A DNA stretch of 15,992 nucleotides from Candidatus Saccharimonadota bacterium. Lineage in GTDB: Bacteria > Patescibacteriota > Saccharimonadia > Saccharimonadales > Saccharimonadaceae. Shown here one piece after another: positions 5,999 through 13,202 of the stretch (position 1 is the first letter of the stretch; the number at the start of each line of letters is the position of its first letter). The DNA lies in contig JAUNQQ010000014.1 in the NCBI GenBank assembly GCA_030536095.1, positions 1 to 15,992 on the forward strand, written 5' to 3'. The notes beneath the pieces are model-generated. The model saw only the letters and a list, made by a program, of their open reading frames with translations. It did not search any database and was not told where the DNA came from. The translations under genes were made by a program, and so were the position numbers.

Positions 5999-6004
5999 AA
6001 GCCT

Positions 6005-6231
6005 ACCTTAACATAACACATTTAATCGGAAAGAGAAAACATCCAGACCGTCAATGCTAATTCCTAGCAAAAAGCTACTTCGAATCCCATCATAGCATCC
6101 TGGATAATACGCAATAATTTCGTCAAGAAATTAGGACATGTGCCTGATTTCTTGACCGTATAGTTTTCTCTTTTCGTTGGGGCTTTTCTCTTTTAAAAAA
6201 GAGAAACCCCACTCTAAAGAAAGGAAAGGAT
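6005..6231 (+). promoter_or_regulatory. Structured metK leader, candidate cis-regulatory RNA
   Basis: Three structured domains are visible. Domain 1 is a long irregular stem built from nested pairs 6041-6046/6100-6105, 6054-6059/6093-6098, 6060-6063/6082-6085 and 6065-6068/6074-6077. Domain 2 has a perfect 10-bp stem, 6122-6131/6147-6156, with an AGG/CCT inner helix. Domain 3 is GGGG/CCCC (6179-6182/6207-6210) enclosing TTTCTCTTTT paired with AAAAGAGAAA, just before the AAAGGAAAGG ribosome binding region. The 11-mer TTTTCTCTTTT occurs at 6164-6174 and again at 6184-6194, so either copy can pair with the purine arm, as expected of a switch. Control by S-adenosylmethionine is a natural guess in front of metK, but the sequence does not match any SAM-riboswitch class I can recall well enough to name. 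Confidence 0.6.
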
Positions 6232-7236
6232 ATGGCTAAATCTACAAATATATCAACTAATCCACTAAGAAACCTATCTGGTTTTCGCACGGCCGAATCT
6301 GTTTCGCCGCGACACCCTGATAAACTCTGCGATCGCATTTCCGATGCTCTGCTCGATGCTTATCTGGAACAGGATAAAGATTCTCGTGTCGCCATCGACA
6401 TTGCTGGTGGTCACGGTGAAATCTTTATTGCTGGCGAAGTAACCACTACTGCTAAAAATGTCGATGCCGAAAAACTCGCCCACAAAATCGCCGGAGATAA
6501 CCTAAAAGTTTATGTTAATATTGTCCAGCAATCCCCCGAAATTGCTCGCGGTGTTGATACTGGCGGTGCTGGTGACCAGGGAATTATGATTGGTTTTGCC
6601 ACAGATGAAACTAAAGAAATGCTTCCGCGCGAAGTCGTCCTCTCTCGTCGTCTTTGTCAGTTTATTTACGAAAAATACCCGTATGACGGCAAAACTCAGG
6701 TAACCCTGGACGGCGATAAAATTGATTCCGTTGTTGCCTCTTTTCAAAATGTCTCCGAAAAAGACCTCCGCGCTCGCGTCGAAGAATTTTTCGACGGCGA
6801 AGAAATCCGCGCCTACCATATCAATCCGGCTGGCGACTGGAATCTTGGCGGTTTTGATGCCGACTCTGGTCTCACTGGCCGAAAGCTTGCCGTTGATAAT
6901 TACGGCCCATCCATCCCAGTCGGTGGTGGCGCCTTCTCTGGAAAAGATCCTTCAAAAGTCGACCGTTCCGCTGCTTATATTGCTCGCCGAATCGCCGTTG
7001 ATTATCTCCGCGAAAGAAAAGCTCACGAAGTTTATGTCCGCCTTGCCTATGCTATTGGCTTTGATCAGCCGCTCGAACGTACTGTCGTTATTGATGGTGA
7101 CTCCGAAGAAATCCCCTCCGAAAAATACGACTTATCTCCACGCGGAATCATTAAAGCTCTCGATCTAAAGCGTCCCATCTACGCTAAAACCGCCGAATGG
7201 GGACATTTCGGCGAAGGCTTCTCTTGGGATAAATAA
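6232..7236 (+). CDS. metK: S-adenosylmethionine synthetase (short form)
   Basis: 334 residues, about 50 fewer than the usual 380-400. MetK makes S-adenosylmethionine from methionine and ATP in the cytoplasm, normally as a homotetramer. Conserved blocks are clear: ESVSPRHPDKLCDRISDALLDA (HPDK at 28-31), GEVTTTA, GAGDQGIMIGFA (112-117 and on), the KTQVT strand, SGLTGRKLAVDNYG, GGGAFSGKDPSKVDRSAAYIAR (from 231), and the final TAEWGHFGEGFSW. The usual S-E-G-H-P-D-K reads S-P-R-H-P-D-K, so the Glu-Gly before the catalytic His is Pro-Arg. Several loops between conserved strands are trimmed. A good AAAGGAAAGG precedes the ATG. Its product supplies the radical SAM proteins encoded nearby. Confidence 0.96.
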   Translation: MAKSTNISTNPLRNLSGFRTAESVSPRHPDKLCDRISDALLDAYLEQDKDSRVAIDIAGGHGEIFIAGEVTTTAKNVDAEKLAHKIAGDNLKVYVNIVQQSPEIARGVDTGGAGDQGIMIGFATDETKEMLPREVVLSRRLCQFIYEKYPYDGKTQVTLDGDKIDSVVASFQNVSEKDLRARVEEFFDGEEIRAYHINPAGDWNLGGFDADSGLTGRKLAVDNYGPSIPVGGGAFSGKDPSKVDRSAAYIARRIAVDYLRERKAHEVYVRLAYAIGFDQPLERTVVIDGDSEEIPSEKYDLSPRGIIKALDLKRPIYAKTAEWGHFGEGFSWDK

Positions 7237-7246
7237 CCCGCATGTC

Positions 7247-7275
7247 TTGATTTATCTGAAAAAATATAGTATAAT
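7247..7275 (+). promoter_or_regulatory. Sigma70-type promoter of the radical SAM operon
   Basis: TTGATT at 7247-7252, a 17-base spacer and TATAAT at 7270-7275. The predicted transcript starts near 7282, about 40 bases before the ATG at 7322. Read-through from metK, which has no obvious terminator, is also possible. Confidence 0.8.
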
Positions 7276-7321
7276 AAAAATACGAATTGTTTTCGCGCTC
7301 TTTGCCAGAAAGGAAAATCCT

Positions 7322-8575
7322 ATGAAGTATATTCTTGCTATGACTTTCCCTCAGCAAAATCTTAATCTCGGCCTAGAACCGTCCATCCTTACCGTTGTTC
7401 CTGACGACACTGACGATGTGGAGGTGAAATATATACTCAATCAGTACGATTCCACCTATCGCGACGACCAGGTAGTCTGGTTCGCGTGTAGCATCTACAT
7501 TACCGGTATGGATGATTTTATCGAATGGGCCGAACATCACGACAAAAATAAGATTATTTGCGGCGGATACGAGCCAACTATTAACCCTGAAGAATTTCTT
7601 CCCTATTGCCATAAAGTTATTACCGGCCCTTGCGACAGCTTCTATGAAAGTATCGCGCAACCCGGAAATATCGTTAGTGGCATAACAAGAAACTGGCGCA
7701 TCCCGCGTTACGATTTATATGATGTCCACCTTAATCAACAAATCATACCAGATAAGCAACCCGATGATGTCGTCACGAGCATTAATACTTCTCAAGGCTG
7801 CCCGTTTAGATGTGATTTCTGTTGTTCGCCACTAATGTGCGATCATATTCTTCAGAAACCATTGTCTCTCGTCCAAGAGGAAATAAATTACCTTAGTCGG
7901 TTTGGCGCAAAATTCATCTTTATTCGTGATGAAAACTTTCCACTCCAAAGGGATTGGAAAGAGAAGCTTGCCATAATTTCACAACTAGGCGCAAAAATTT
8001 ATCTTTTCGCGTCTTCTAACCTCTGTACAGAAGAGAACGTGAGATACATGAAAAAATGCGGCGTCTACATGGTTTGCTTGGGGCTAGAAGATATCACCGT
8101 ATCATATGGCAAGAACCGCGATCTCGACAGAACCTGTGCACTCTTTCATAAGTACGGAATTTATGTCTATCTTTCTTTCATTGTTGACCCCATAAAGGTC
8201 AACTCTAAGAAAAAGTCAAATACATTTTATGCGCGACTACTATCTAGATTCCACGATCTTAATCCTGAAATGGTTTGCGGCAATTTTCTCATGCCATTCC
8301 GCGGCACTGAAATCTGGGAAAGGTATAAACATCTCGTCTCGCGAGCTGATTTTAAATCCTATGATTCAAAATCAGCTTTTCTCGAGAAAAACCCTGATTT
8401 GAGGAGGTGGGATGAATATAATCTATATCATTATCAGTGGGTTTGGTATAATTCCGATTATTACAATCAGAATATCCGAAAATTTGCAATCGAAGATACA
8501 CTACATCTGCGGTTCCTAGAATTAAAGGAGGTTTTCGATGAAAGCGGTCTTTATCAATGGCAGCCCGAGGCCTGA
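7322..8575 (+). CDS. Radical SAM protein with B12-binding-like N-terminal domain
   Basis: 417 residues from the chosen ATG, preceded by AGAAAGGA at a good spacing; the upstream in-frame codons overlap the promoter and are rejected. The core motif CPFRCDFC (Cys160, Cys164, Cys167) binds the 4Fe-4S cluster that cleaves S-adenosylmethionine. FIFIRDENFPLQRDW (198-211) and CLGLEDITVSYGK match later strands of the radical SAM barrel. The N-terminal 130 residues look like the B12-binding domain of BchE-type proteins: IICGGYEPTINPEEFLPY and a following K-V-I-T-G, then RIPRYDLYDV. The D-x-H-x-x-G cobalamin ligand motif is not seen, so B12 binding is doubtful. The C-terminal part is aromatic-rich (LYHYQWVWYNSDYYN). 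The gene overlaps the next by 38 bases, so the two are coupled. The reaction is unknown. Confidence 0.85.
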   Translation: MKYILAMTFPQQNLNLGLEPSILTVVPDDTDDVEVKYILNQYDSTYRDDQVVWFACSIYITGMDDFIEWAEHHDKNKIICGGYEPTINPEEFLPYCHKVITGPCDSFYESIAQPGNIVSGITRNWRIPRYDLYDVHLNQQIIPDKQPDDVVTSINTSQGCPFRCDFCCSPLMCDHILQKPLSLVQEEINYLSRFGAKFIFIRDENFPLQRDWKEKLAIISQLGAKIYLFASSNLCTEENVRYMKKCGVYMVCLGLEDITVSYGKNRDLDRTCALFHKYGIYVYLSFIVDPIKVNSKKKSNTFYARLLSRFHDLNPEMVCGNFLMPFRGTEIWERYKHLVSRADFKSYDSKSAFLEKNPDLRRWDEYNLYHYQWVWYNSDYYNQNIRKFAIEDTLHLRFLELKEVFDESGLYQWQPEA

Positions 8576-9101
8576 TAGCGCTAGCAATACCTATAAGGCA
8601 CTAATGGCCGAACGAGATTTTTTCAAAAAACGCGCCATGGAAACCAGTGAAGATTTTAGTTGTGAATATCTAAAAATTCCTAGCGACTTTTCAGGCTGTA
8701 TTGGTTGTAATTCTTGCTCATCACTTTCCCCCTACTGTTCTCAGCAAAATAATCAATCCTTCCTAGAAAATACAATTGATACCATTCGTCCTGCAACCGA
8801 CATCATTCTTGGCTCTCCAGTTTACCTCGATCTTCCCACCCCTCAAGTCGTAGCTTTTCTAACGCGGCTAAACTGTATGGCCGAAACAACCGATCGTGAG
8901 TTTTTCCGTGGAAAAAATATGTGGCTTGTTTCTGTTTCGTTCTGCTCTGGAACAAAAACCTGTATTCATGCGCTAATGGGCGCAACCGAAATGCTCGGTT
9001 TTACTCTCCCTGGACGCGGAAGTCGAGAATATATTTTTAAATGGGACGACAAAAAACTCCGCGGCGGAATGCGTCGCAAAGATCAGATTTTCCTCGATTA
9101 G
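8538..9101 (+). CDS. Iron-sulfur flavoprotein / NADPH-dependent FMN reductase family
   Basis: 187 residues. The N-terminus MKAVFINGSPRPDSASNT is the phosphate-binding loop of the flavodoxin-like fold that holds FMN. It is followed by a compact cysteine motif, Cys54-x2-Cys57-x2-Cys60-x6-Cys67, as in archaeal and bacterial iron-sulfur flavoproteins, which carries a 4Fe-4S cluster. ADIILGSPVYLDLP-like sequence (from about residue 87) is the second FMN-binding strand-loop. Such proteins pass electrons between FMN and the cluster. The start overlaps the radical SAM gene by 38 bases and has AAAGGAGG upstream, so its translation is coupled to that gene. A plausible role is electron supply to the radical SAM partner, but this is inference. 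A strong terminator follows. Confidence 0.87.
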   Translation: MKAVFINGSPRPDSASNTYKALMAERDFFKKRAMETSEDFSCEYLKIPSDFSGCIGCNSCSSLSPYCSQQNNQSFLENTIDTIRPATDIILGSPVYLDLPTPQVVAFLTRLNCMAETTDREFFRGKNMWLVSVSFCSGTKTCIHALMGATEMLGFTLPGRGSREYIFKWDDKKLRGGMRRKDQIFLD

Positions 9102-9116
9102 CTTCTCGCTAATCTT

Positions 9117-9145
9117 GCCCCTTCCATCCGGAAGGGGCTTTTATT
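9117..9145 (+). terminator. Rho-independent terminator of the radical SAM/flavoprotein operon
   Basis: Perfect 9-bp GC-rich stem GCCCCTTCC/GGAAGGGGC with an ATCC loop, followed by TTTTATT. It lies 15 bases past the flavoprotein stop and between convergent genes. Confidence 0.9.
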
Positions 9146-9158
9146 AAAAAGGTAGTTG

Positions 9159-9653
9159 CTATTCCTCCGCCTCAATCTCGGTAATCTCTCCTTTATTCAG
9201 ATGTACAATCCTCTGGTTCCGACTCCCTCGAAATTTCACGGTCAAATCCCGTTTCGCCAAAATAAACGGCCCATCAATCAGCGCATCCAACTCTTTTACG
9301 AATTCCCACTCCGCCCCACCGCGTTTTTTCAGCTCCTCATAAGTCCTCCCCGAAAAGCTCCACACATCCCATCCCAATTCCTTCCGCACAAATCGCGCAA
9401 TCTCCACGCACGCCTCCGGCTGAAAACTCGGCTCACCCCCACAAAACGTCACCCCCTGCTGTCCCCTTAATTTCGCCAATTCTTCGCAAACCCATTCCGT
9501 CGAAACCTCCACTCCCCCCTCCGGATCCCACGCCTCTGGATTCTGACAGCCAGGACAATGAATCGGACATCCTTGCGTCCACACCACCGCCCGCAACCCT
9601 GGCCCATTCACAATACTATCACTCTCAATCGGCCCTGCCAATCTAATCTTCAT
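9159..9653 (-). CDS. nrdG: Anaerobic ribonucleotide reductase activating protein (radical SAM)
   Basis: 164 residues, normal for NrdG. It uses a 4Fe-4S cluster and S-adenosylmethionine to abstract hydrogen from a glycine of NrdD, creating the glycyl radical. The cluster motif is CPIHCPGC (Cys29, Cys33, Cys36), preceded by DSIVNGPGLRAVVWTQG, the typical N-terminal glycine-rich segment. VTFCGGEPSFQP (GGEP at 72-75) is the SAM-binding GGE motif. ELDALIDGPFI and the RGSRNQRI end match the family. AAGGAG lies six bases before the ATG. The gene follows nrdD on the same strand after a 228-base spacer with strong hairpins, so its level may be set separately from nrdD. It converges with the flavoprotein gene. 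Confidence 0.95.
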   Translation of the reverse strand: MKIRLAGPIESDSIVNGPGLRAVVWTQGCPIHCPGCQNPEAWDPEGGVEVSTEWVCEELAKLRGQQGVTFCGGEPSFQPEACVEIARFVRKELGWDVWSFSGRTYEELKKRGGAEWEFVKELDALIDGPFILAKRDLTVKFRGSRNQRIVHLNKGEITEIEAEE

Positions 9654-9683
9654 TCGATTCTCCTTCTCGCTAAATATTAACTA

Positions 9684-9883
9684 AAAATGATTTTCTAGGG
9701 ATGAAGTTCAAGGAAGTGGCGAGGAGTGAGGATGGGTTGGGCTTATTGCCCTACCCTCCGAGCCCCACAGCCACTGGCCGGCTAGCAAAGCGAGCAGAGA
9801 AAATGCTCGCATTTTCTCTCGAGCGCGCGACGCCGGTCTGGCGCAAAGCGCCAGACGCAGAAATTCGCTCTAGAAATGATTTT
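9684..9883. repeat. Hairpin-rich intergenic element between nrdD and nrdG
   Basis: Spacer of about 200 bases bounded by imperfect inverted repeats AAAATGATTTTCTAG (9684-9698) and CTAGAAATGATTTT (9870-9883, including the nrdD stop). Inside are a perfect 11-bp inverted repeat (9796-9806/9809-9819), an alternative GCGAGC/GCTCGC pairing across it (9790-9795/9805-9810), and a 9-bp GC-rich hairpin GTCTGGCGC-AAA-GCGCCAGAC (9836-9856). The part near 9779-9878 shares an order of short motifs with the repeat at 1117-1241 in inverted orientation. It may be a small non-autonomous element or a structured processing site that separates nrdD and nrdG expression. No T-run follows either hairpin. Confidence 0.5.
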
Positions 9884-12320
9884 ATCTCTTGCCTTCCATC
9901 GCCCCCTGCTTCGCCTTCAGCCTCTCCCTCGCTGCCTTCTCCTGCTTCGAATACACCCCGTTCTTATCCGCCACTTTCACCTTCTTTCCACCCTTATGCT
10001 TCGCCGAAAATTCCTCCTCACTCTCGTCCATATCATCACCCCAGCTCGACGACCCAACCGAATGTTTTACGCGGTCATGTTCCTCCGCCTTTTTCCCATC
10101 ATTCCACCGATCCAGCGTCCCCACTAGATATCCCGTAATTCGCCTTAGTCGCTCAAACGGCACTTCATCTTCCGTCCGCCCACATGCCGGACACCTCTTT
10201 CCCTTAATAATCCCCGAGAACCCACAAACCGGATCCCGATCTACCGGATGATTTACCGACCCATATCCCATCCCCATATCATGCATGTGCCGAATTACTG
10301 CCTCAAACGCCTCAATATTATCCGACGGGTCACCATCTAGCTCAATATAACTAATATGTCCAGCATTACACAGCGCATGGAACGGCGCCTCCTTATCAAT
10401 TTTCTCAAACGCCGAAATTGGATAATAAACCGGCACATGGAACGAATTCGTATAGTATTCCCGATCCGTCACCCCCTTAATTTTCCCAAATTCCCGCGCA
10501 TCAATCCGCGTAAATCGTCCGGAAAGCCCCTCCGCCGGCGTTGCGAGCAGTGAAAAATTCAGGTGATATTTCTTACAATATTCATCGCATTTCTCACGCA
10601 TATGTGAAATAATATCAATTCCGAGCTGCTCCGCCTCATCACTTTCCCCATGATGTTCACCTACGAGCGCCACCAGCGTCTCCGCCAATCCAATAAACCC
10701 AATCGACAAAGTTCCGTGTTTAATTACATCACGCAAATTATCATTCGGCCCTAACTTCTCCGACCCAAACCAGTTACCCTGCCCCATCAGGAACGGGAAA
10801 TTTCGAACGTGCTGGTTTGCCTGAAAATCAAACCGCTCCAGTAATTCTTCCCGACAAAGTTCCATCTTCTCATCCAGTTCGCGATAAAATCCCTTCCAAT
10901 CCGCCTCTTTCCGTTCGCCAAAACAAATTCCGTGCTTAATTCCAATTCTCGGCAAATTTATCGTGGTAAAGCTTAGATTTCCGCGACCCGCCGTCTTTCC
11001 ATCTGATTCTGGAAACACTGACGCATAAACCCTCGTTCGACATCCCATCGTCGCCACCTCTGTATTTGGATCTTTTGGATCGTATTTCGCCAAATTATAC
11101 GGCGCATCAATAAATTCAAAATTCGGAAACAGCCGTTTCGCCGAAACTTCCATTGCTAACTTAAATAAATCATAATTCGGGTCTTCCGGATTATAATTCA
11201 CCCCTTCCTTCACCTTAAAAATCGAAATTGGGAAAATCGGTGTCTCACCATGTCCCAATCCCGCCTGCGTCGCCTCGAGTAAATTTCGCGACACTAATCG
11301 CCCCGCCGCCGATGTGTCCGTCCCAAAGTTAATCGACGTAAACGGCACCTGCGCTCCTGCCCGCGAATGCATCGTATTTAGGTTATGAATAAACCCTTCC
11401 ATCGCCTGATACGTTGCCTTTTCCGTATCTTCATTCGCCGCCTTTATTACGCTCGCCGGAACCTTCGCCTTCTTCAGCGCCTCATCATCTCCATATTTCA
11501 CATCCTCCGGAATTTCCACCTTTACCTTTTTTTCATTAAAATCCTCATACCGCTTTAGATTTCTTTTTAGTGCCTTTCGAAAAGTCTTATCTACCCCTGG
11601 CGCCATATCATAATCAAACTTCGAAAACGATTGTCCACCGTGTTGCTCATTCTGATTTGCCTGTAAAATTATCGCCGCGAGCGCCGCATAACTTCCAATC
11701 GAATTCGGCGTCCGGAGATGTCCGTGCCCCGTATTAAACCCGCCATTATCAAACAACTTCGACGCATCCGTTTGACAACAAGTAAGTGTCCCTGTCGCCC
11801 AAAAGTCCAAATCGTGAATATGAATATCGCCATTTTCATGCGCCTCCGCAATCTCAGGTTTCATTAACGCTAATTTCGCAAACACCTTCGCCCCCTCCGA
11901 CCCAAACCTGAGCATTTTGCCCATCGCCGAATTATCATCAATATTCCCATTCTCCCGCTTCACATTCGTATGATCATCCGTTGCATCTACCACCGCAATC
12001 GTCCGATATGCTTTCATTAAGTCCGTCTTCGCCTCCCGCGTCTTCGACCGATCCTGCCGATAAGTAATATATGCCTTCGCCGTCCGCTTAAAACTCGATT
12101 CCATCAAGACCCTCTCAACTGTGTCTTGCACCTGCTCAACCGACGGAATCCGGTCCATCACGTTTTCCTGCAACTCTTTCTCAACTTTGTCCGCTAACTG
12201 CTCCGCTCGCGCTCGCTTAAATTCCCCCGTATCCGCCCCCGCTCCCGCAATCGCATCCGTAATCTTCTCTTTTTTAAAGCTTACGATATTTCCATCGCGT
12301 TTCTTAATTTTTGTGAACAT
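9882..12320 (-). CDS. nrdD: Anaerobic ribonucleoside-triphosphate reductase (class III)
   Basis: 812 residues from the ATG at 12320, with AGGAGGTA before it. It reduces ribonucleotides to deoxyribonucleotides using an oxygen-sensitive glycyl radical. Residues 3-95 form an ATP-cone allosteric domain (TKIKKRDGNIVSF, VEQVQDTVERVLM, KAYITYRQDR). The catalytic part shows DIHIHDLDFW, CCQTD (Cys181-Cys182), GGQSFSKFDYDMAPG and SLSFTTINLPRIG-type sequence. The glycyl-radical motif R727-ITG730-Y731 is followed by RWNDGK and DRVKH. In the zinc site three cysteines remain (Cys699, Cys710, Cys713) but the first ligand position is Asp696. A 59-residue charged tail after RVKH is unusual. The promoter at 12477-12448 carries two NrdR-box-like sites. 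Confidence 0.95.
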   Translation of the reverse strand: MFTKIKKRDGNIVSFKKEKITDAIAGAGADTGEFKRARAEQLADKVEKELQENVMDRIPSVEQVQDTVERVLMESSFKRTAKAYITYRQDRSKTREAKTDLMKAYRTIAVVDATDDHTNVKRENGNIDDNSAMGKMLRFGSEGAKVFAKLALMKPEIAEAHENGDIHIHDLDFWATGTLTCCQTDASKLFDNGGFNTGHGHLRTPNSIGSYAALAAIILQANQNEQHGGQSFSKFDYDMAPGVDKTFRKALKRNLKRYEDFNEKKVKVEIPEDVKYGDDEALKKAKVPASVIKAANEDTEKATYQAMEGFIHNLNTMHSRAGAQVPFTSINFGTDTSAAGRLVSRNLLEATQAGLGHGETPIFPISIFKVKEGVNYNPEDPNYDLFKLAMEVSAKRLFPNFEFIDAPYNLAKYDPKDPNTEVATMGCRTRVYASVFPESDGKTAGRGNLSFTTINLPRIGIKHGICFGERKEADWKGFYRELDEKMELCREELLERFDFQANQHVRNFPFLMGQGNWFGSEKLGPNDNLRDVIKHGTLSIGFIGLAETLVALVGEHHGESDEAEQLGIDIISHMREKCDEYCKKYHLNFSLLATPAEGLSGRFTRIDAREFGKIKGVTDREYYTNSFHVPVYYPISAFEKIDKEAPFHALCNAGHISYIELDGDPSDNIEAFEAVIRHMHDMGMGYGSVNHPVDRDPVCGFSGIIKGKRCPACGRTEDEVPFERLRRITGYLVGTLDRWNDGKKAEEHDRVKHSVGSSSWGDDMDESEEEFSAKHKGGKKVKVADKNGVYSKQEKAARERLKAKQGAMEGKR

Positions 12321-12423
12321 AATAAAATACCTCCTATGTTCATTAGGTTTATTATTTATGGATGAATCTCCCGATTTTGTCCCCCATTTTTCCCAATTCT
12401 CTCTATTTATTTTTCGTGGATAG

Positions 12424-12477
12424 ACCCTACATTTAGTGTCTGAAATGATTATAACCCCCCACATCTAGCGTTGTCAA
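12424..12477 (-). promoter_or_regulatory. nrdD promoter with tandem NrdR-box-like sites
   Basis: On the minus strand TTGACA (12477-12472), an 18-base spacer and TATAAT (12453-12448). Two 16-base sites flank the -10: ACGCTAGATGTGGGGG (12471-12456) in the spacer and ACACTAAATGTAGGGT (12439-12424) just past the start of transcription. The second matches 13 of 16 positions of the known NrdR box ACACWATATATWGTGT as I recall it, the first about 10. They agree with each other at 12 of 16 and start exactly 32 bases apart, the three-helical-turn spacing typical of NrdR pairs. Repression of nrdD (and perhaps nrdG) by NrdR when dATP is plentiful is the likely meaning. Confidence 0.75.
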
Positions 12478-12518
12478 GACTTTTTTCACGCATTTTTCCA
12501 TTCTATCAGAAACTAGCT

Positions 12519-12546
12519 TTGACATTTTTTAATTCAATTTTATAAT
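12519..12546 (+). promoter_or_regulatory. Sigma70-type promoter of the DUF4367-like gene
   Basis: TTGACA at 12519-12524, a 16-base AT-rich spacer and TATAAT at 12541-12546. Transcription would begin near 12553, leaving an AT-rich leader of about 95 bases before the ATG. It is divergent from the nrdD promoter, about 40 bases away. Confidence 0.75.
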
Positions 12547-12647
12547 ATATTTCTCGTATCTATCTAAAAATATTTCCTAAAATTGCTCTTGCTTTTTCCA
12601 ATAATAACCATTAAAATAATATATAAGCATAATCGAGGTCAATATTT

Positions 12648-13148
12648 ATGAAGAAAACACAGGCCGCTCCGGCCCAAAACAAATCCCATACATTCCGTAA
12701 TTTACTTTTTGCATCAATCTGTTCTTTCGCCGTTGTCGGCGCTATCGCATATTTCGTTAATCTAAATATGCCAGACATCTCCGTAAAAGTCGCCGCCATG
12801 CAAACCGGTATCAGCGCCAGCTACCCTAACTACGCCCCGCGCGACTATTCTCTCTCTAGTGTCACATCCGATGACGGAAAACGCATCGTCCTAACCTTTG
12901 ATGGCCCCGATGATTCCTCCTTTACTCTTTCCGAAGAATCTACTTCCTGGGATACCACCGCCCTCCTTAACAATTATGTTAAACGCAATTTTTCGTCCGA
13001 ATTTGTCACTCTCCGCGAACAGGGAATTACAGTCTATTATGACAATGACGCCGCAGCTTGGATCAACGGCGGAATTCTTTACCAGACAAAGTCCATCGGT
13101 AAGAACCTCTCTAAGGAACAGATTAGAAATCTTGTCGTCTCGCTTTAG
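12648..13148 (+). CDS. Membrane-anchored DUF4367-like protein
   Basis: 166 residues. A basic, proline/alanine-rich N-terminus is followed by one transmembrane helix at about residues 18-38 (LLFASICSFAVVGAIAYFV) acting as a signal anchor. The remaining 125 residues, outside the cell, start with YPNYAPRDYSLSS and show short beta-like strands (KRIVLTFDGP, ITVYYDNDAAAWINGGILYQ) and end in LSKEQIRNLVVSL. The order of a tryptophan-containing strand, a hydrophobic Y strand and a final L-S-x-E-x-I helix resembles DUF4367 domains found in regulators and cell-wall proteins; this is recognition by pattern only. CGAGGT precedes the ATG by eight bases. No partner gene in the operon; a tRNA-Glu with its own promoter follows. 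Confidence 0.7.
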   Translation: MKKTQAAPAQNKSHTFRNLLFASICSFAVVGAIAYFVNLNMPDISVKVAAMQTGISASYPNYAPRDYSLSSVTSDDGKRIVLTFDGPDDSSFTLSEESTSWDTTALLNNYVKRNFSSEFVTLREQGITVYYDNDAAAWINGGILYQTKSIGKNLSKEQIRNLVVSL

Positions 13149-13165
13149 GCCCTATAATTTTATTA

Positions 13166-13194
13166 TTGCTTTTATCTCCCCGCTATGTTATAAT
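13166..13194 (+). promoter_or_regulatory. Promoter of tRNA-Glu
   Basis: TTGCTT at 13166-13171, a 17-base spacer and TATAAT at 13189-13194. Transcription should start around 13201, only about two bases before the mature tRNA end, so little or no 5' trimming would be needed. Confidence 0.7.
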
Positions 13195-13202
13195 ACTAGC
13201 AA

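Noticed and set aside
6005..6231. Naming the metK leader as a known SAM riboswitch class
   Set aside because: I could not place conserved core residues of any named SAM-riboswitch class with confidence; only the structured-leader claim is made.
7247..7321. Longer start for the radical SAM gene from a TTG at 7247
   Set aside because: That TTG is the -35 element of its promoter; the ATG at 7322 has a proper ribosome binding site and the family homology begins after it.
9701..10138. Rightward 145-codon open frame over the nrdD 3' end
   Set aside because: Proline/serine-rich low-complexity translation typical of the complement of a purine-rich coding strand; it crosses the hairpin element and overlaps nrdD.
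12321..12464. N-terminal extension of nrdD by 48 codons from an ATG at 12464
   Set aside because: It begins upstream of the nrdD -10 element and inside the NrdR-box region, and the ATP-cone domain starts at the ATG at 12320, which has an AGGAGGTA site.
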